Below the pieces are notes generated by a model. It did no database searches, was not told where the DNA came from, and was given only the letters and a program-made list of their open reading frames with translations. A DNA stretch of 64,000 nt from NCBI GenBank assembly GCA_008921705.1, contig VFFE01007072.1:140057-204056 (forward strand). Reading direction: 5' to 3'. Numbering within the stretch: position 1 is the stretch's first letter; each line of letters opens with the position of its first letter. The translations under genes and the position numbers were made by a program. The DNA is from Burhinus oedicnemus (lineage: Eukaryota > Chordata > Aves > Charadriiformes > Burhinidae). Positions 38,525-53,089 of this stretch are shown here, one piece after another.

Positions 38525-41500
38525 CATATTTTTAAGTATACGTTTATGAAAAAGTATATCTTTACAGTTTGTTTCCTGTGGTATTTTTTTGTGTCTTAAG
38601 TTTTGGTTGTTTCCTTGTCTTCCTAGGACAGTATAACACACCTCTAAAGATAATAATTGAAAATAAACTAATACCTGACTCCAGCTCAGATGATTCCTAA
38701 AACTGTACTGTGATAGTACGTCATATCATAGAATAATTTTGCCCCCAACATGATATTATATGGCTAAGATATTTTTTCGCATATAGCAGAAACAGAGCAC
38801 TGAGAAGACATGAGACAGAAAGGCTTTAATGGAAGAAAATGCAGCAGACTCCTTTTACAGAAAATTGCAGGTTTTTAAAGGTGACCAGCAGAGAATTTTT
38901 TAAATGTTGTTTGTATCCTGTTTGTGTTTCCTTACAATGTGCAAAGAAAGCTTGAAATGTGTTATTTTTCTCAAAGCCAGTAACAATTTCAAAAAGGAAG
39001 TGTCTTTTCAAAGACTAAATTTTGTGCCTGCTACGGAAAATGTCACAGCTGTGAGAAACGCATACCTGGCTCTGAAACCCTCTTCACGCCAGCAGTTTGT
39101 ACTTCCAGCTCACTCATCAGTTTAACCACAACCATTCAAGTATGTTTGTTCAGAGAGGCCCTTAGAGTTGTGTGTGTGTGTATAAAATAGGCTACTGTTT
39201 TGCAGCGTGAACAAGAATGAAGAGATACGGTTTTCACTAAGCATCTACCTGTTTTTCATACAACTTAGCTTTGGGAAACAAATTCATATCCAAGGCTCTG
39301 CCTGCATATCCTTCGCCTGTTTTGTGCAAAGAGAAGCGGAGATGGGAGAGAAGAGGGCAGGGCAACACGTAACACCCACCTGGGCTGTGCTCCTGAGGAC
39401 TGCACATGTGCCATGGTCACATCACCTGCTCACTGGCCGTGATTCCTGGGAATCATGGACCACTGCTGTAGGCTTATTGACAGGACCTTTGCTAGTGATT
39501 GAGTTCAAGTCCCGTCAGAGAGGTTCAGTGTGTTTTCTTCAGTAGTGCTGCTCCCAGTCATGAGTCAGATCACCTTAAGAATAAAATTACATCCAAATTA
39601 ACCTCTCCACCACCTCCTGTTTCTTTTCAAAGTCTTCACCGAGGAGGCTTTTCTTCACACAGCTGAAACATGGGAGGATTATTATTGTTTGGAGTTCATT
39701 TTATTGTTGAGATTACCGTGTAATCTTCTGATCAAAGAAGCAACAAATATCACAAGAGCTGAAAACACGCAATCTTTTCTGCTCCCTAGGGCACCGATCC
39801 AAAACGATTTTGCCTCTGGAGATAAGAAAGACAAGAAATACATAACAGATACACTGATTTATTTTCTTCTGTACTAAAGCTAAGGTCTGGCGATTCAAAC
39901 TCAGAGGCTGGAGGCTTAGTTCTCTGTTACATCAGTTTACACTGGAATAAAACTGATACAGTGGAGTAAAGGAGTAGGCCCAGTATATATCACATATGCC
40001 AGATTGGTGCCAGGGGTCTTGGGAGTGTTTTAGCCATTCCTGATAAAAGAAGTTCTAGGGAAACCCTGTAGAGTTGAAATAAAATGGCAACTATTTCATG
40101 TTGAAGATTATGATAATGTTAGAGATTAATGTCAGAGCTTATGATTTAAATCCTTGCATAGTAGGACAAGGTTGTTTTTACAACTTCTCTGGTCAGTGGG
40201 TGGCTGTACAGCATCACAGTGAGACTGTCTGCATCCACACAGCATCTTCACGTGCGGACTCGCCCTGCTGCTGAAAGCTCGGCAAAGCTCACCCACCTCT
40301 TGTCACAATGCCCTGTGCGTGCACCCGTGGTGTGCACATTGCACACTACTAGCTCTACCCTGTCTCTTCTCGACCTTGGTCCCAGCTCTCTGCTGCTGAT
40401 ACCCAAGTGGAGCCATTCTCCATGATGAACCTCAGCTCCATGACCCTCCAGATCCCAAGCTTGGCTAGTACATAGTGTTTCTGTACATGGTAGCCTGTAC
40501 CAACTAGGGACAGGGGGAAAAAAAGCCACTCCACTAGCCACCTGTGTCCACTGAGCTGTCACAACTCTGAAAGAGAGTTTTGTGTAAAACCATTTGAACT
40601 ACCCTTGCAGAAGGTGTTTGTCTGGCATTTGCTGTCCTCCCGCTAGAGGCCTCTGTTAGCGTAACTAAACTGACACAAGCGTTTCAGTTTTGATGGGCAA
40701 CGAATGTGCAGTGGGAGGGGTGATTCTGAATTTATCCGTTAAGCAACAGCATCAGGATCATTAGGTGCCGGTACCCGTACGGTATCCTCACTCCTGGTCT
40801 TTTGCCCAGCGCTGCACTGCTCTGCCTAGTCCTTCCTCCTGTCCTCAAGGCCTGCTAGGGGTATTGCAGTGTCTGTCTGTCTGTCTGTCTGGGGCTACCC
40901 TTTCCTTCTCCCTCCTCAGTGAGGCTCTGGGGCGAATTGCCCTGGGGTAATGTCTCCAGTACTCCGGTGAAGGGGGGCAGGGGGAGGAAGGGGAGCTCCA
41001 GCGCCACCTTACAGGCTGAAATCTCCCTGGGGCAGCTCCTAACCCCAGCCAGGTCAGCTCAGTTTGAAGAAAGGGTTAGTAATAAGAAATTATAAGCATG
41101 AAGTACAAATTTGTAGGTCCCACAAAAATTATGGTGCTAAAAATAAGTATACCCTATTTTTTTTAATGCGTATAATTAGACTTAAATAGAATTCTAGCAG
41201 TTTTAAAATAAATGAAATGTAAATCCCCAAATCCTGAGTTCTATTTGTCCTCCTTAGGTTTATTTCTTCTCATTTATAAAACTATCATGTACAGAGTTTT
41301 TTCACTTAGCTGCTAGTTAAAGGTGCCAGCATAAGAAAGTTAAAGAATGAAATCCTATGATGATTCACAGAACAAATACAATGAAAGTTTCAAAATTGCA
41401 AGTTACCATGCACCATCAGTACAGGTGCCCTCGTAACAGTCTGAGTAAGAAAATGTTTCAGCCTTGCAGCCATGTGGTTCTTAGCTCCTGAAGAGCCACC

Positions 41501-43649
41501 ACCACACACCATTGACTACATGGTCAAATGTTGTGCTGGCTTTTTCATGCAAGAATAAACTCACAAGGACTTGCAATTGGACCACAGCTGATTTTCTACC
41601 AAACAGCCAACCATTGTTAATGAATACCAGTCATTAAAGCACAACCTGGAGTTGTCCTGGATTTCTGGTGCCCAGGATATCTTTCAGCTGTGATGACTGG
41701 TTTCTGAATCATGGGAAAAACTACAGGTTTGTGAGTTGTTGTATGCAACGCATCTTCTCTCTACATTTCTGATGTGTCTAAGGATGCCATGTCTTTTCAG
41801 CAGTCATATATGCTTTTGGTTTTCAAGCATTTTGTGCCAAATCTCATCTGCCAGATTTTATCATCCTCTTACACTTCCTTTAACTTTTCTCAGAGTGAAG
41901 ATTTCAAAAGCAAGTTAGAAGTTCTGTCAACATCTACGTGAGAGACAAGAGTAGGGAAATTATATCTTTCTGTATTTCTCCCTAGGACAGACTAGTGCAA
42001 ATGAGATAAATGTTTTCTGGATAGAGATTCTGGGTCTCTTTCTGACTAGTTTTACCAGAGTTCTTGCCTTTTATTAGATATAAGTGGATCTGAGTTGTGA
42101 GAAATTCACACGCTATTAATCTTCAAATGTATCCATGTATAGATTTGCATAGATTCTCTGAAGTTATTGTTAACCCAGCTTCCTAACGAGGCTAGGCAGC
42201 CTCTGTACTTAAGCCATAAAGAATACGTAATCTTTGGAAAAAACCTTGAAAGCATCCTCCTACCATGCCATTTTTAAATAGAAAGCTGACTACTGTGTGC
42301 TGATTTTGTGTGGCATAAAAAATTCATTTCCAAAGCAGATGAAGTTCAGTCTTTTGGTTTGTGTGATTTGATGGGTGATCGTTTTTTAAAAACCTATTGC
42401 TTGTTTAACATCTTTACCAAGATCAGCCTGCAAGAGAAGAGATAAGTCACTGCCCTACTAAATGAACTTAATTATGCTAAGGCATACAATAGCAGGTGGC
42501 CTTTTTTAAAAAACATTTTTTATTCTTATATCATTTATTACTTGATACTCTTCTACACAAAGAAGAGGGAACAATATAATTAGAAAGCTCTTTTTACAAT
42601 TTCTTTATCTTGTCCTGTTGCAGGGAAGTTAGGTGTCATCTGCAAAGATATATTTCTTGTTGGTTGTAGGGAGAGCACCCTAGCATTTTCAATGTTGGAT
42701 ACATAAAGTCACTTTTATATTTCAGATTAAGACATGAGCCAGCCTGACAACCTTAGTCAGTGCTTTACTGTAGGTCAACAACTTATTCTATACTCAAGTA
42801 ATGCAATGCTGTTAGCACGGCTAACGCTCCACCGCGTACGATGAGGATGTGACAAACAGCAGCTGCGTACTGTGCTGGCACTGAAGTGATGGATATTTTA
42901 GTGTCTGAGGCGAACTTACTGAATTTGTGAGGGGGCTGTAGCCTTCATGGCAGTACGGGTATAGCACCAGAGTACGAGTACAGCACACTACATCATTGTT
43001 GCACCTCGCCTTGGAACCAGGGCATAAATAGTTGGTGCCAAGGTGCAAGCAGAGCCTGTCTCATCAGCAGCTCTTCTGAGCAACATAAATTGTTTGTTAA
43101 GCCACAAGTAGCTTGGAAATTGGGAGTTGGCCTCCTTTGCCACGATTCTTTAATGACTGGAAAACTATGAAAGATCCATGCTGACTTCTTAAACTAATCA
43201 TCTAGGCACAAGTTCTCCTCTCAGACCATCCCAGGTAAGTCAATCTTCTAGTTACTGAGAGAAATCAAAAGCAGCCTGCCTTGATACTTCAGTCTCAGGG
43301 CTGGTGTGGCCTCAGTAGTCCCTGTAGTCTCCTCAGAAAAAAAACCAACACTGAAAATAGGGGTCCCCACAGATTTTTATTCTGTAATTCACAGGGCCTA
43401 TTAATCAACCCTAATGATTCTCCAAAATATTTTCACCTCAACACTAATGGCTAGATTGCCCCATAACTGAGACAGATTTTATGATATTTTGTCTAGTTCT
43501 GTTGTACTTTCTGTGGCTGGAAAGCTTCCATGGAAGTTAATCTCTTGTCTTTCCTTCAGGAAACAAGGTCAACTATAGCATCAGTTTAATATATGGCACT
43601 ACATCTATCGAGACTTCTGGATCTTGCAGTTGCAGGGGACAGTTTCAAA
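38525..43649. other. Intergenic, no gene recognised
   Basis: About 5 kb without a supported gene. Small simple repeats occur near 39,170-39,182 (GT)n and at 40871-40890 (GTCT)5. The 40.2-41.05 kb part is somewhat GC-rich but lacks CpG-island character. Confidence 0.65.
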
Positions 43650-44960
43650 GTGTGCAGTCCTTTACTAATATTAAATAGCAAAATCCCCTTAAAGACAATG
43701 AAAACTACTTTGATTTTTCTACCTCCTCTGTTTGTCTCTCAATTAAATGCAACCTCCCCTTGCTTTCTGTTACCCTTGGAGGGTAAGATTTCTTTGGTGT
43801 TACCTCTGTTCCCTGTGTGACACAGTCCTACTGCCCCTTGTCCTCTTATTCCTCAGCAGCTCCTCTGCTGCCCTGCCTCAGTTCTCTGGCTTCTTTCAGT
43901 CGGCCTGGAAACACAGTTGCACTTTCCACCCTGAGCTTTTCCCAAACCCAATTAGACTTCCAGTCATTCATTCCCACCTAGCATTTATCAGATTTTCTTT
44001 ATTATCTAGGTTTAGTATGCGCTGAGACCCCTTTCACCGATGTTCTTTCCCAGGCCAGCCAGAGGGCTTCTTTCCATTCAGATCCTCCTTAATGCGGCTT
44101 TCAGGATGACTGGCACTTCCCCACATCTTCTTCCTTTCCACCTTATCCTTTGGTGAGCCTGTGCTCTCTGCTTTCTACTTTTACCTCAAACACTGTTCTC
44201 TTAGCACCTCCTCTGGTAGATCCTCCCACTCCCTCTCCACTATCTGTTGGCACCCTTCAAATTTTCACCCTCAGTCCTCCTCCTTTTATCTTTATAGTCT
44301 CTATTTTGACTAACTCATCCTCCCCAACAGTTTCTGTTACTTACAACTTTTTTTCCCCGTTGTGAATTTTTGCCTCCATCATACCTTCTTTGATGTTACC
44401 ATGCCATCTCAAACTCCCTTCAGATGAGACTTTCTTAGCTGTCCCAAGGATGCTCTTTTCTCCCGTGTTTGTTTAGTCAGAATTTTACTGTCCTCCTTCT
44501 CCTGTAGCCTTAATGTCACCTTTGATTTCTCATTCTCCCTTTGCCTCTCCATCTACACACTTACTAAATGAAATAATTTTATTCCATGTGATATTAGCAA
44601 GCCAATCCATGGCAATTTATCTTCATTTCTAAGCTACTTGTCCATTTCTGCCCTCATTTCCAACCATCCTTTTGCTGTTACCTAAAACTAACTTGCTAAA
44701 CTCATCTTCACCTTCTGTTTTCTAACCATGTCTTCCTCCAATCTGAATCACTTCACCTGCTTTGTGAGTCTTTATCTGTAAGCCTTTTGGATGCCTTGGA
44801 TCATCTGTCCCTCCAAGAACCTCTCTGAATTTACCTACACCCCTCCCTGCTTTTTTGACTCCCGGGGTCTTCATTTCATCGCCCTTTCTTTCCAGGCTCC
44901 TTACCATTTGGGGAGGAGTAAGTACTCTGGGTCCTGTTTCTTCATCCTCTCTCTGACATT
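43650..44960. other. Pyrimidine-skewed intergenic block
   Basis: For about 1.3 kb the plus strand is strongly enriched in C and T, with few G, and its long open frames consist of Ser, Pro, Leu and Phe codons. No protein family is recognisable. The skew is visible by eye and ends abruptly near 44,960. Confidence 0.6.
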
Positions 44961-47938
44961 AGCAGGCAGATTAATGCCTTTAATGCTGTCGTGATGCTCA
45001 CACCTGACACCAGCACATACATACTAGAGAGACTGCAGATATATGCAGTGGGGTGAGGCTTCTGAGCTGAACTTCTTATGTCCCTTTGATACAACATTTA
45101 TGTACATTGCTTTCCAAAAATCTATTGGTGCTAGTGATCTGCAATTAGCATCCTTTTGTCCCACCAGCCCAGGGAGATGGGGAGCAAAAAGGTAATAGGG
45201 AGACAGTTTTTCTGTGTTTCCTATATGCATGGTGTTGGATGAAGCGATGGTCTCATTCCTGTGTGAGAACAAGTAAGCGCTCCCCTGCAGAAACCAGCTG
45301 GGAACATTAAAATAGTGCAACGGGAACATGTAGCCAGCCTTTTAGCCCTGAAATAAGCGGTGTGACAAGTAATGTCTTTGTCTTTTTATGTACTGTTTTA
45401 TAGGATTGTCCTTTGTTTTATCTTACAGCAATAATGTTCATAGCATTCCACCAAAAATGGCTTTTGCAGTTATTAAAACGCTGAGGTGTTTACTCTCAAA
45501 TTCTATGTTGCAGCATTTTTTTTTCTCTCGGGCACCAATCTTTAAAGAGACGTGTCAACAAAATTCAGTGGTACTGACTTAATTCTGTCTCTAATTCTAA
45601 TTGCTCAAGTTGGTGTAATATCCTCCTACAGACAAAACTTCAACTGCATTTTTAAGGACTGTGTGAACTAGCACCTTTGGTAGGTGTCACCCTGGCAGCC
45701 TCAGAGAATGAAGTTGAGGTTATTACCGCAGAATACGCACAGTGCAGATTTCCTGATACTGTCTTACCTCGCTCTGACCGGCAAATGCCGCCACCAGAGG
45801 CTAACGCAATAGTCATCGCATTTGTCACCGATTGCCAACCAGGCTGTCAACTGATAAATGTTGTGATATAGACACCAGTATGCTTTAAAACCATCGGACT
45901 CACTTCTTGTAGGACCTCAAGTAACCAACAGTTGGTAATTTCCATTAATGATTAGTCTGTTCTGGAATTTAATTGGGGAACTTCAGTGGAAGAACACTGT
46001 TATGGGAGCTCTCTGGCTGAATGATGTCTCCATCCTCAACTGCACGAATTTTGCTATCCTTTAAATGTTTCCAAAATCATATCTGATTGGCTTATGGGAC
46101 TGTGTTGTACACAGCAAGTTGACATAGCATAAGTGGATTATTGATACATTTTCATAACTTGTAACTAAACGATGATATAAAATGACAGTGAAAGAAAAAC
46201 TGAATAATGTAATATTAGCCAGATGCCTCCCACCTACCAGCCTGCAATAATTGAAATCCTTTTCTTTCACCTTTGGGGGGAAAATACCTTCCATTTCGCT
46301 GGATTTACATTGAAAATTTAAATGGCTGTTTCCTGGTTTGTGTCTGTAAAATGCCTAGTACGACCCAGCAGGATTACAGCCCAGCAAAAATCCGTAGAGT
46401 AAAAATAACCAGCGACTGAAATTTACTGGAGAGCAGACAATGGAAATTGTTAACATTCGAGTGTGAAAAGTTCACCCAATTTTTAAATTTATCATATGCC
46501 CAAATGTTAATTACATTTTATAACGCCTGAAGTCTGCAAATTTTAAGAGCACAAAAGAAACTATAGTAACCTGTTAGACACTTGTCCTTTGCTGAGACTT
46601 GGCTTTGGCACCCTCGGCAAGCGAGTGCGAATAGAAAGGCTGACAGCGCAAGTGCGTTTCTGATGCAAAACACCAAGGACAGGATGAACGGTCAAACCTT
46701 TAAGAAAAGAATGGGGCCTTTTTGTTGTGGAAATGAAGCTGCGATAATGTTCCCAGACTAGAAACTGGCAGTCTGGAATGGCAAAAACCATAGGAGCTTT
46801 TTCAAATTCTTTATCAATGTCAGCAGGTTGGGGGTTTTTTTTTTTTCTTCCTGTTGGGGTTTTAGCTAAGAAAAATGTGAAAATTTATGGGAACAGTTTG
46901 TTACTGTATATAGCTCTTAGCAACAGGGCTGGAGACCATAAAGGCAAACATTTTATTGTCCATTCACGAGCCAATTAACACTATTAATGAGAGAAAAATT
47001 CTGTGGACTGAGGTGTTCTGTTTCCAGAAATTAAACTGCATTCAGAAATGAGTTAGTCTCTGCAAAAAGTCGTCTGTGTACAGGAATACTTAGTAATCTT
47101 TACATGACTACCCACTTATAGCTGCTTTGCTCACCAAATGAAAGAGACAGAACAGCCTGTAGCACTCTCCATCTAAGGAGCTTGGTAATTTAATGCCACC
47201 GTTATTGTTAATATTTGTATTATATTTCTGTCAGTACCTAGATGTCATGAGTGACCTCCGTGAGCCCAGGACACCTGGGGTATGTTGCTGGCCCCTCTTT
47301 CCCTGTCCCTGTAGCAGCCTGCCTCTCTCCTGCCTCCCCCCACAGAGCATCGTCCCTTCCTCCCCCATCCCCTACAGGGACACTATGGCATCTTCTTTGC
47401 ATTGTCTCTTCGTCTCCAGTTATGGGGGAGAAGGAGGTAAATTTTCCAGAGAGCAGAATCAGTCAGGGAGAGATACAGACTACCACCAATATTTACTGGA
47501 ACACATTTTATGAATTAAGCTATTATTAATAATAGAATCAAGCTGATACTCTTAATAGCAGGTAGCTATTTGTACTGTCCATTCAATTACCCCCCTCAGT
47601 CCTTTATTTTACCCAGTTAGAGCAGCAGTGGGGAGGCCAACCCTGGGCGTTTACTGAGAATCAGAGGGCCATACTGATGCACCAGTGGTTTTTAGGAAGG
47701 TGTTCAGAAGTCCCTTCCTTCCCCAGGTGTATATAAACCCTGTAGCCTGTGGTCTGTGTCTGCCTACAGCAGCCACCACCTCCTTGGCTATGGTCTGAGC
47801 TATAAAACCCGGTGTTGATGCTCTTGTGTGCTGATGGCCTTGGACACACTGCAGACCCTTGCTGTTCAAGTTTATCGGCTATCTCTGATGCAACAGGACC
47901 ACAAGTCTCCAGAGCTTATCAACTTTTAGGAGACTTTT
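44961..47938. other. Intergenic, no gene recognised
   Basis: Mostly unique sequence with balanced composition. The 45.6-46.6 kb part looks non-repetitive in the way conserved non-coding elements do, but this cannot be proven here. A T-run lies near 46,834. Confidence 0.6.
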
Positions 47939-48860
47939 ATAGAATCATAGAATGCTTGGGGTTGGAAGGGACCTTAAAGATCATCCAGTTCCAACCCCCC
48001 TGCCATGGGCAGGGACACCTCCCACCAGACCAGGTTACTCAAAGCCCCATCCAACCTGGCCTTAAACACTTCCAGGGATGGGGCATACACAGCTTCTCTG
48101 GGCAGCCTGCTCCAGTGTCTCACCACCCTCATAGTGAAAAATTTCCTCCTGATATTTAGTCTAAATCTACCCTCTTTCAGTTTAAAGCCATTAACTCTTC
48201 TCCTATTACTACATGCCCTTGTAAAAAGTCCCTCTCCAGCTTTCTTGTAGGCCCCTTTCAGATTCTGGAAGGCTGCTATAAGGTCTCCCCAGAGCCTTCT
48301 CTTCTCCAGGCTGAAGAACCCCAACTCTCTCAGCCTGTCCTCATAGCAGAGCTGCTCTGACCCTCTGATCATCTTTGTGGCCCTCCTCTGGACCCGCTCC
48401 AACAGGTCCATGACCTTCTTATGTTTGGGGATCCAGAACTGGACACAGTATTCCAGGTGGGTTCTCACGAGAGTGGAGTAGAGGGGCAGAATCACCTCCC
48501 TCGACCTGCTGGCCATGCTGCTTTAGATGCAGCCCAGGATATGGTTGGCTTTCTGGGCTGTGAGTGCAGATTGCCAGCTCATGTTGAGCTTTTCATCCAC
48601 CAGTACCCCCTCATCCCTCTCCTCAGGGCTGCTCTCAATCCATTCTCCGCCTGGCCTGTATTTGTGCTGGGGATTGACCTGACCCACATGCACTTGGCCT
48701 TGTTGAACTTCATCAGGTTTGCACAGGTCCACCTCTCAAACCTGTCAAGGTCCCTCTGGATGGCATCCCTTCCCTCCAGCACGTCGACTGCTCCACACAG
48801 CTTGGTGTCATCTGCAAGCTTGCTGAGGGTGCACTCAATCCCACTGTCCCTGTCACTGAC
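47939..48860 (-). mobile_element. CR1 LINE 3' fragment, reverse orientation
   Basis: About 920 bp read as CR1 on the minus strand. It has the 3' terminus ATAGAATCATAGAATGC at the low end and reverse-transcriptase sequence above, including LADDTKL (the polymerase aspartate box) and [15 protein letters not shown]. The reading frame is split over several frames, so it is inactive. It is the longest CR1 copy in the window and reaches upstream into the palm domain. Confidence 0.94.
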
Positions 48861-51800
48861 GCTACCTCTTGGTGTGCACTTTTTGTCTTGCTGTTTTCTG
48901 GTAACTGTTTCTGTATGCACACAGGTATGTATCTACAGAGCCCATTCACACAAAGTCACCAAGAAGAGTGGCTTGTGACAGCGATCAATAAAGAGTAAGC
49001 AGCCCCTCCCGTGGCACCCTATGGCGTGAGGTGGATGCTCGGTTTGTACCGTCCCTGTAGAAAATTCCTATACGGGGATAAGTTATGCTGCATATTGCAT
49101 CATGGCTTAGAGCTAGCTCAAGCATCAAAGGCATCTTCACCAGGTCAGCACAGACCTTCGTGCATCTCAGAGAGGCCTGGTGACTGCCTGCACAAATGTC
49201 CTCTTTAATGAGATACATCATTTAAAGCTGGCACAGATGTCTCTATCCTGCACTGCTACTTTCACTGTACACATACAGTCAGATAGAGCATTTTCCCTGA
49301 AGACCACAGGATTATAGCCAGTACATAATAAAGACAAATGGCAAAAAGGATATAAAGAAGGACCGAAATACACTGAAGGTCTCCTAACCCAGCCTGCAAC
49401 ATGACCCTACAGATCATGCTGCAGTGAATCAAACCTACCTGTTTTCTTAACATTCTGATTATTGCATTTTTTTTTCCTTCAAAAAATAAAACAGAGCCAC
49501 AAGATATAATCAAGAAGTCAATGCCAGATCTGGAGCAAAAAGCCCAGAAATGTCTGGTGCCCAGTTGCCTGCCTTGTGCATTAAAAATTCTTTATTCTTT
49601 TTCATTTCTTTTTTCTGAAATGAAAACTGCTCTTAAATTCAACATAACAGAAGCTTCATTGCTAAAAACTTCTGACTCAATTCAGCCAAGGCAAGGCACA
49701 GTTCCTACACAGGTCTGAATTTGGTCTTTCCCCTTCCCTTTGATGAGTTCTTTTTCCAGAAAGGCTACCATACATCCACCCCATGAAATAGGAAACGCGA
49801 ACTACAGATTTTTCAGCATTAATTATCCAACCAATCTTAGCAGGTCTACTGAGGTGCCACCCATTCCTGCAAGTGTTTGAAGACAAGATCAAACCCCTTA
49901 GTGGTCAATAGGATGGAAATGTAAGTAATTTGCACTTGTCTAAATTGCCAGTTGAAGGATGAACTAGCTCTTCATGCATTTTTGCACTGGAGATGGCCAA
50001 GAACTGATAAAAAATGTATTTTGCTAGGAATTTTACACAAGCATTGCAGGTAGGGCAAAAGAACAAAAATACCCAGAAAAGACAGAAAAGCACCTCTCCC
50101 ATACTGTAGCAATGCACAACCGTTCTCTGAATCTGTTTTTTGGGGACTAAAATGAACAGTATAACAGAACCCTCTGTTTTCCCATCTCTGCCTATGAATA
50201 GTCATATTTTTCACTCACATCTGTATTTGTAACATTTTTGACCTCATCATCAAGCAATATATATGCAAGAAAGATAAAACACAATTTCGTCTCACTGACC
50301 TTTCAGTCCTTTAACATATAAATTGTTTAACAAAACCTGCTGAATATTTTCTTATCTTCTGTCATCGGAAATTTCACGCTCCCGATGGGACTCGGTAGGA
50401 TGTTTAATATAGACACTGCGTGGTGTGCTGATTGATGGGACACGCTGCAACCCCAACAGCTCTCTGTGATTTAAAACAAAACAAACCACAAAACAAACAA
50501 ACAAACAAAAACCCCAAACAACAACCCCAAAATCACACAACATTTCAGAAGCACACATTTTTGGAGCCACCTTTCTGCCCCATGATGTCCTGGGCTACCC
50601 TGGGTCTGGTTTCAGCAGAGGGAGGAGGGCTGGGTAAGGTCCCTCCCCAGTCACCAAGCAGCAGGTCCCCATCCCTGTCCCTCAGGGCCAGGGCTCCAAC
50701 CCATTAACACTTCTGCTTAATCCTTCACATGTATTATGCAGAGGCGAGATGAGAGCGGAGGAACTGTACGCTGTAAACGTTGGTCTCCAGGGCCTTATTC
50801 TGGTGTGGTATAAAAACTATCCAAGGCAAGCTGTAAATGAGGGAGGCCAAGTGTTGGAAGCAAACTGCTTGCAGTAGCGCTGTTTTGCATCAGCGGTCTT
50901 GAATAAATGAATCCACGTGGAACTCTGTTATAATGCGGCAGTATGGTTTCTCCTACCCATACTTTTTTATTTAAAAGGAGTTCAGGTACCTGCACGTCCC
51001 TGCAGCGAGCAGCGCCGGTGTGTGCCGTGGAACCACACCAGGTCTGTGCAGGCTGCTTCAGGCAATGTAAGAGAGGGACTGGATTTAGCAGCAGACGAAG
51101 TCTGACTTGAGCTGTGGCATCCCCACTGATTTTGTAGTTAGTTTAAGCTATAACAAATTTTGTCCATCTCCTACTAGCAAAAATCATTATCAGGTGATGT
51201 TTTGACTTTAAGGTAGCTGGGCTGTTAAGAAAAGCTTGATCCTAGCCAGCAGATGCAGTGAGAAAACTGTTGAGATTACAAGAAGTCACTAACGCTAAAT
51301 CAAATCATTCTGGTAATCACCTTACTTTAAACTAATTGATGCGCTCATCACAGTACTTGTGAGCTAGGCAGAGACCAGCTAGGGTGAAAAAATACTGTCC
51401 AGGTGCAGAAGAGAGGTTTGATTAGAGTGGAAGCAGCTGATGAAGGAGCTCCTGTGCTAGTGCTGCTTCCCAGGTTTCAGCCCTTCAGACCAAGCGAATG
51501 CCCCGGGACCTCCACATCAGGGACAGTTCAAGCTGAGATGCCGAGGACTTTGGCACGGGGCACACGCTGCAGCAAGGGCTTTTCAGGCAGCAAACTCCAG
51601 CGCAGCACGTGGTGAGGGCCCTGTGAGTGGCCCTGAACATGCCATGGGGGGCTTGCCAAGGCTTCTCTTCCAGCGCACGCCTGAAGCGTGGTGGCCAGAG
51701 GCAGCTCTTGTTAGAAGACTCTTGGCATAAGAAGGTTGGCCTCTAGGCTGCTGGTGTTCATAAATGGAAATCTCCACCAAGTGATAGTGTGCCTGCTTAT

Positions 51801-52526
51801 TTTATGTATTGTATATTTGCCTGGTGCTTTTTTCTTTTTTTTAAACAATCTACTCCATGTAAAACATAGGAAGGAGCTAACACTGACTCTTTGAAAGTCG
51901 TGTTTCTTCAGTGATGTTTCCACTACGTCAGCGAATGCTAAATCTCCAATATACCTCTCTGCTCTTAACTTTCCTTTTAACAACATTCTGAGAAATTGAA
52001 ATGTCCATAGCATTGTCGTGTTTAAAAAAGAATTTAAATTTAATTTGAAGCAATTATTCAAAGAAAAGTTCTAATAAAAGAAGTTACACACGCCAGTTAA
52101 ACATTAATAATATTCAATATATTAAAATACTGACAATGCTTTATACTGTCATAAAAAAGAAAGGAGAGCCAAGTAGCATCCCTTTTTACAGTCAATTTCA
52201 TAAATCTACATCAGAGAAAAGCACATTCCTAGTCCAATTAAATATGTGTAATTAAATATTTACAAGGAATTCATGACTTTAGGTTATAGAATTGTTAAAT
52301 CTAAAACTGGGATTGTAGATCCAGTACATATATTTTATTAAATGTGCCTACAAATACTATGTACTTTCAGAAAGCTGCTTTCAAAAGTTAGGATGGGAAA
52401 ATGAAGACCACAGAACTTAGGCAAAAGCGAAATCAGGACTATCTGGTCCTTAAAAGTCAGAGCTAGAATTTGCTTGCCCTGATTATGATACATATGATAC
52501 ACTCTCACAAATTAATGTTCTTAGTG
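48861..52526. other. Intergenic, no gene recognised
   Basis: Spacer between two CR1 copies. It contains an A/C-rich simple repeat, (CAAA)n-like, at about 50,471-50,527. I searched the GC-richer parts at 50.6 and 51.0-51.7 kb for the missing first exon of AARD and did not recognise it. Confidence 0.6.
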
Positions 52527-53089
52527 TTGCCAGCAGGTGGAGGGAGGGGATTCTAACCCTCCACTCAGTGCTGGCGAGGCCACACCTGCAGTACTGTGTC
52601 CAGTGTTGTGCTCCCCAGTACAAGAGAGACATGGATGTACTGGAGAGGCCAATGAAGGGCCACGAAGATGATTCAGGGTCTGGAGCATCTCTCCTATAAG
52701 GAAAGGCTGAGAGAGCTTGGACTGTTTAGCCTGGAGAAGGCTCTGGAGGATCTTATCAATGTATACAAGTACCTGAAAGGAGGGTGCAAAGAGGATGGAG
52801 CCAGGCTCTTTTCATTGATATCCATGACAGGACCAGAGGCAATGGGCACAAACTGGAACACGGGAGGTTCCCTCCAAACATGAAGAAACACTTTTTCACT
52901 GTGAGGGTAACCAAGCAGTGGCACAGGTTGTCTAGGGAGGTCATGGAGTCTCCCACCTTGGAGAAATTAAAAACATCGGGACATGGCTCTGGGCAACCAG
53001 GTCTAGGTGACCCTGCTTGAGCTTGCTTGGTTGGATCAGATGACCTCCAGAGTTCCCTTCCAACCTCAACCATCCTGTGATTCTGTGAC
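52527..53089 (+). mobile_element. CR1 LINE 3' fragment
   Basis: The copy carries [37 protein letters not shown], and FFTVRVTKQWHRLSREVMES in broken frames. It ends with CCATCCTGTGATTCTGTGAC. It is moderately diverged and 5'-truncated. Confidence 0.92.

Noticed and set aside
40871..40890. (GTCT)5 repeat
   Set aside because: An ordinary short microsatellite with no associated feature.
47974..48978. Frames of 180 and 185 codons
   Set aside because: The minus-strand frame is CR1 reverse transcriptase; the plus-strand frame is largely its antisense shadow. Neither is a host gene.
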